Notes under the pieces: generated by a model
The model's input: the letters and a program-made list of their open reading frames with translations, nothing else
What the model was told of the DNA's origin: nothing
The model's database searches: none
Shown: piece by piece, positions 6,230-6,660 of the stretch
Position numbering within the stretch: the first letter of the stretch is position 1
Layout: each line of letters opens with the position of its first letter
Position numbers and translations under genes: made by a program
Assembly (NCBI GenBank): GCA_028818385.1
Contig: JAPPNY010000190.1
Location: 1-6,660, forward strand
Direction: 5' to 3'
Length of the DNA stretch: 6,660 bases
DNA from: Spirochaetaceae bacterium
Lineage (GTDB): Bacteria; Spirochaetota; Spirochaetia; SZUA-6; Bin103

Positions 6230-6660
6230 ATGATTACCCTCGAATCCGACCGACTGACGTTACGGTTCCCGGAGGTCCACGCGGACGCGACCTGCGAGAT
6301 CGAGTTCCAGCGTACGCTGCGCATTCCGGACGACGGACGGGACTACCCGCTGCCTCCCGGCCTCGGGAGGTTCCCGCTGCGCCACGTGGACGACTACACG
6401 GAACGGCTCCCAGACGCCTGGGAGCGCCGCGGCGGCGTGTTGCTGCCGATGCATCAAGCCGAGGCGATGTGGCTGAGCTTCGGTGGCCTGATACATCGTT
6501 ACCCGTTCGCGATCAAGGTCGCCACCGGCAAGACGTGCGCGATCACCGGAGACGCTTGGGCCGAGCGGCTGAACCGCGACCCGCAGGATTACCTGGTAGT
6601 GCCGGAGCAGCCGTGGCTGGACGGCTACTGCGTGGCGAAGGGCGTGATCCGCCAGTTCGT
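6230..6660 (+). CDS. Conserved uncharacterised protein, N-terminal part only (runs off the right edge)
   Basis: The frame is open from the ATG at 6230 to the window end, giving 143 complete codons with no stop. Seen: RLTLRFPEVH (8-17), FQRTLRIPDDGRDYPLPPGLG (26-46), FPLRHVDDY (48-56), GGVLLPMHQAEAMWLSF (68-84), a beta-rich AIKVATGKTCAITG (94-107), then DPQDYLVVPEQPWLDGY (117-133) and GVIRQF (138-143). I recall similar proteins of unknown function, with the same LRIPDDG...YPLPPGLG and PEQPWLDGY motifs, in actinomycetes and other bacteria; I cannot attach a reliable family name or activity. It has no signal peptide or membrane segment in the visible part and no HExxH motif, so it does not look like an ImmA/IrrE peptidase. 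It follows the XRE gene by 31 nt on the same strand, so co-transcription and control by that repressor are likely. Confidence 0.8.
   Translation, partial: MITLESDRLTLRFPEVHADATCEIEFQRTLRIPDDGRDYPLPPGLGRFPLRHVDDYTERLPDAWERRGGVLLPMHQAEAMWLSFGGLIHRYPFAIKVATGKTCAITGDAWAERLNRDPQDYLVVPEQPWLDGYCVAKGVIRQF

Noticed and set aside
5832..6233. Plus-strand open frame overlapping the XRE gene in another frame
   Set aside because: The overlapping frame has an unmistakable helix-turn-helix; this one is Arg/Gly/Pro-rich with no motif.
6406..6425. Perfect 8-bp hairpin with ACGC loop, like a terminator
   Set aside because: It lies inside conserved codons of the right-edge gene and has no T-run after it; chance in GC-rich coding DNA is the simpler reading.

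Overview
The window is GC-rich (about two thirds G+C by eye) and carries six protein genes packed on both strands, with no RNA gene, CRISPR array, insertion sequence or integrase visible. The gene style is that of an uncultivated high-GC bacterium: a five-bladed beta-propeller glycosidase-like protein of a type I associate with Planctomycetes, Poribacteria and related lineages, and strong G/C bias at third codon positions. I cannot name the phylum from this stretch alone.

Layout. (1) 17-466, minus: a DUF402-like protein that seems to have lost the C-terminal part of the domain. (2) 523-2133, plus: a glycosyl-hydrolase-like beta-propeller protein with a C-terminal beta-rich domain, transcribed divergently from (1) across only 56 nt. 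(3) 2097-4901, minus: a 934-residue SWIM zinc-finger/SNF2 helicase whose last ~230 residues look like a degenerate nucleotidyltransferase plus HEPN-type helical bundle; its 3' end overlaps the 3' end of (2) by 37 nt. (4) 4944-5660, minus: a 238-residue protein I do not recognise, with an internal two-fold repeat and a strong Shine-Dalgarno; it lies 42 nt upstream of the helicase gene and is probably its operon partner. (5) 5845-6198, plus: a small XRE-family DNA-binding protein. (6) 6230 to the right edge, plus: the start of a conserved uncharacterised protein, 31 nt after the XRE gene.

How they may work together. Genes 4 and 3 form one leftward unit and genes 5 and 6 one rightward unit, divided by a 184-nt divergent intergenic region. 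The XRE gene has a plausible promoter whose -10 lies inside an inverted repeat ending exactly at the ATG, which suggests a leaderless, self-repressed transcript. XRE proteins of this type are often paired with an ImmA/IrrE metallopeptidase; here the partner is a different, uncharacterised family. The best candidates for something undescribed are the 238-aa protein plus SWIM-SNF2-(MNT/HEPN-like) pair and the XRE plus unknown-protein pair. No classical defence, toxin-antitoxin or biosynthetic system can be named from the sequence.
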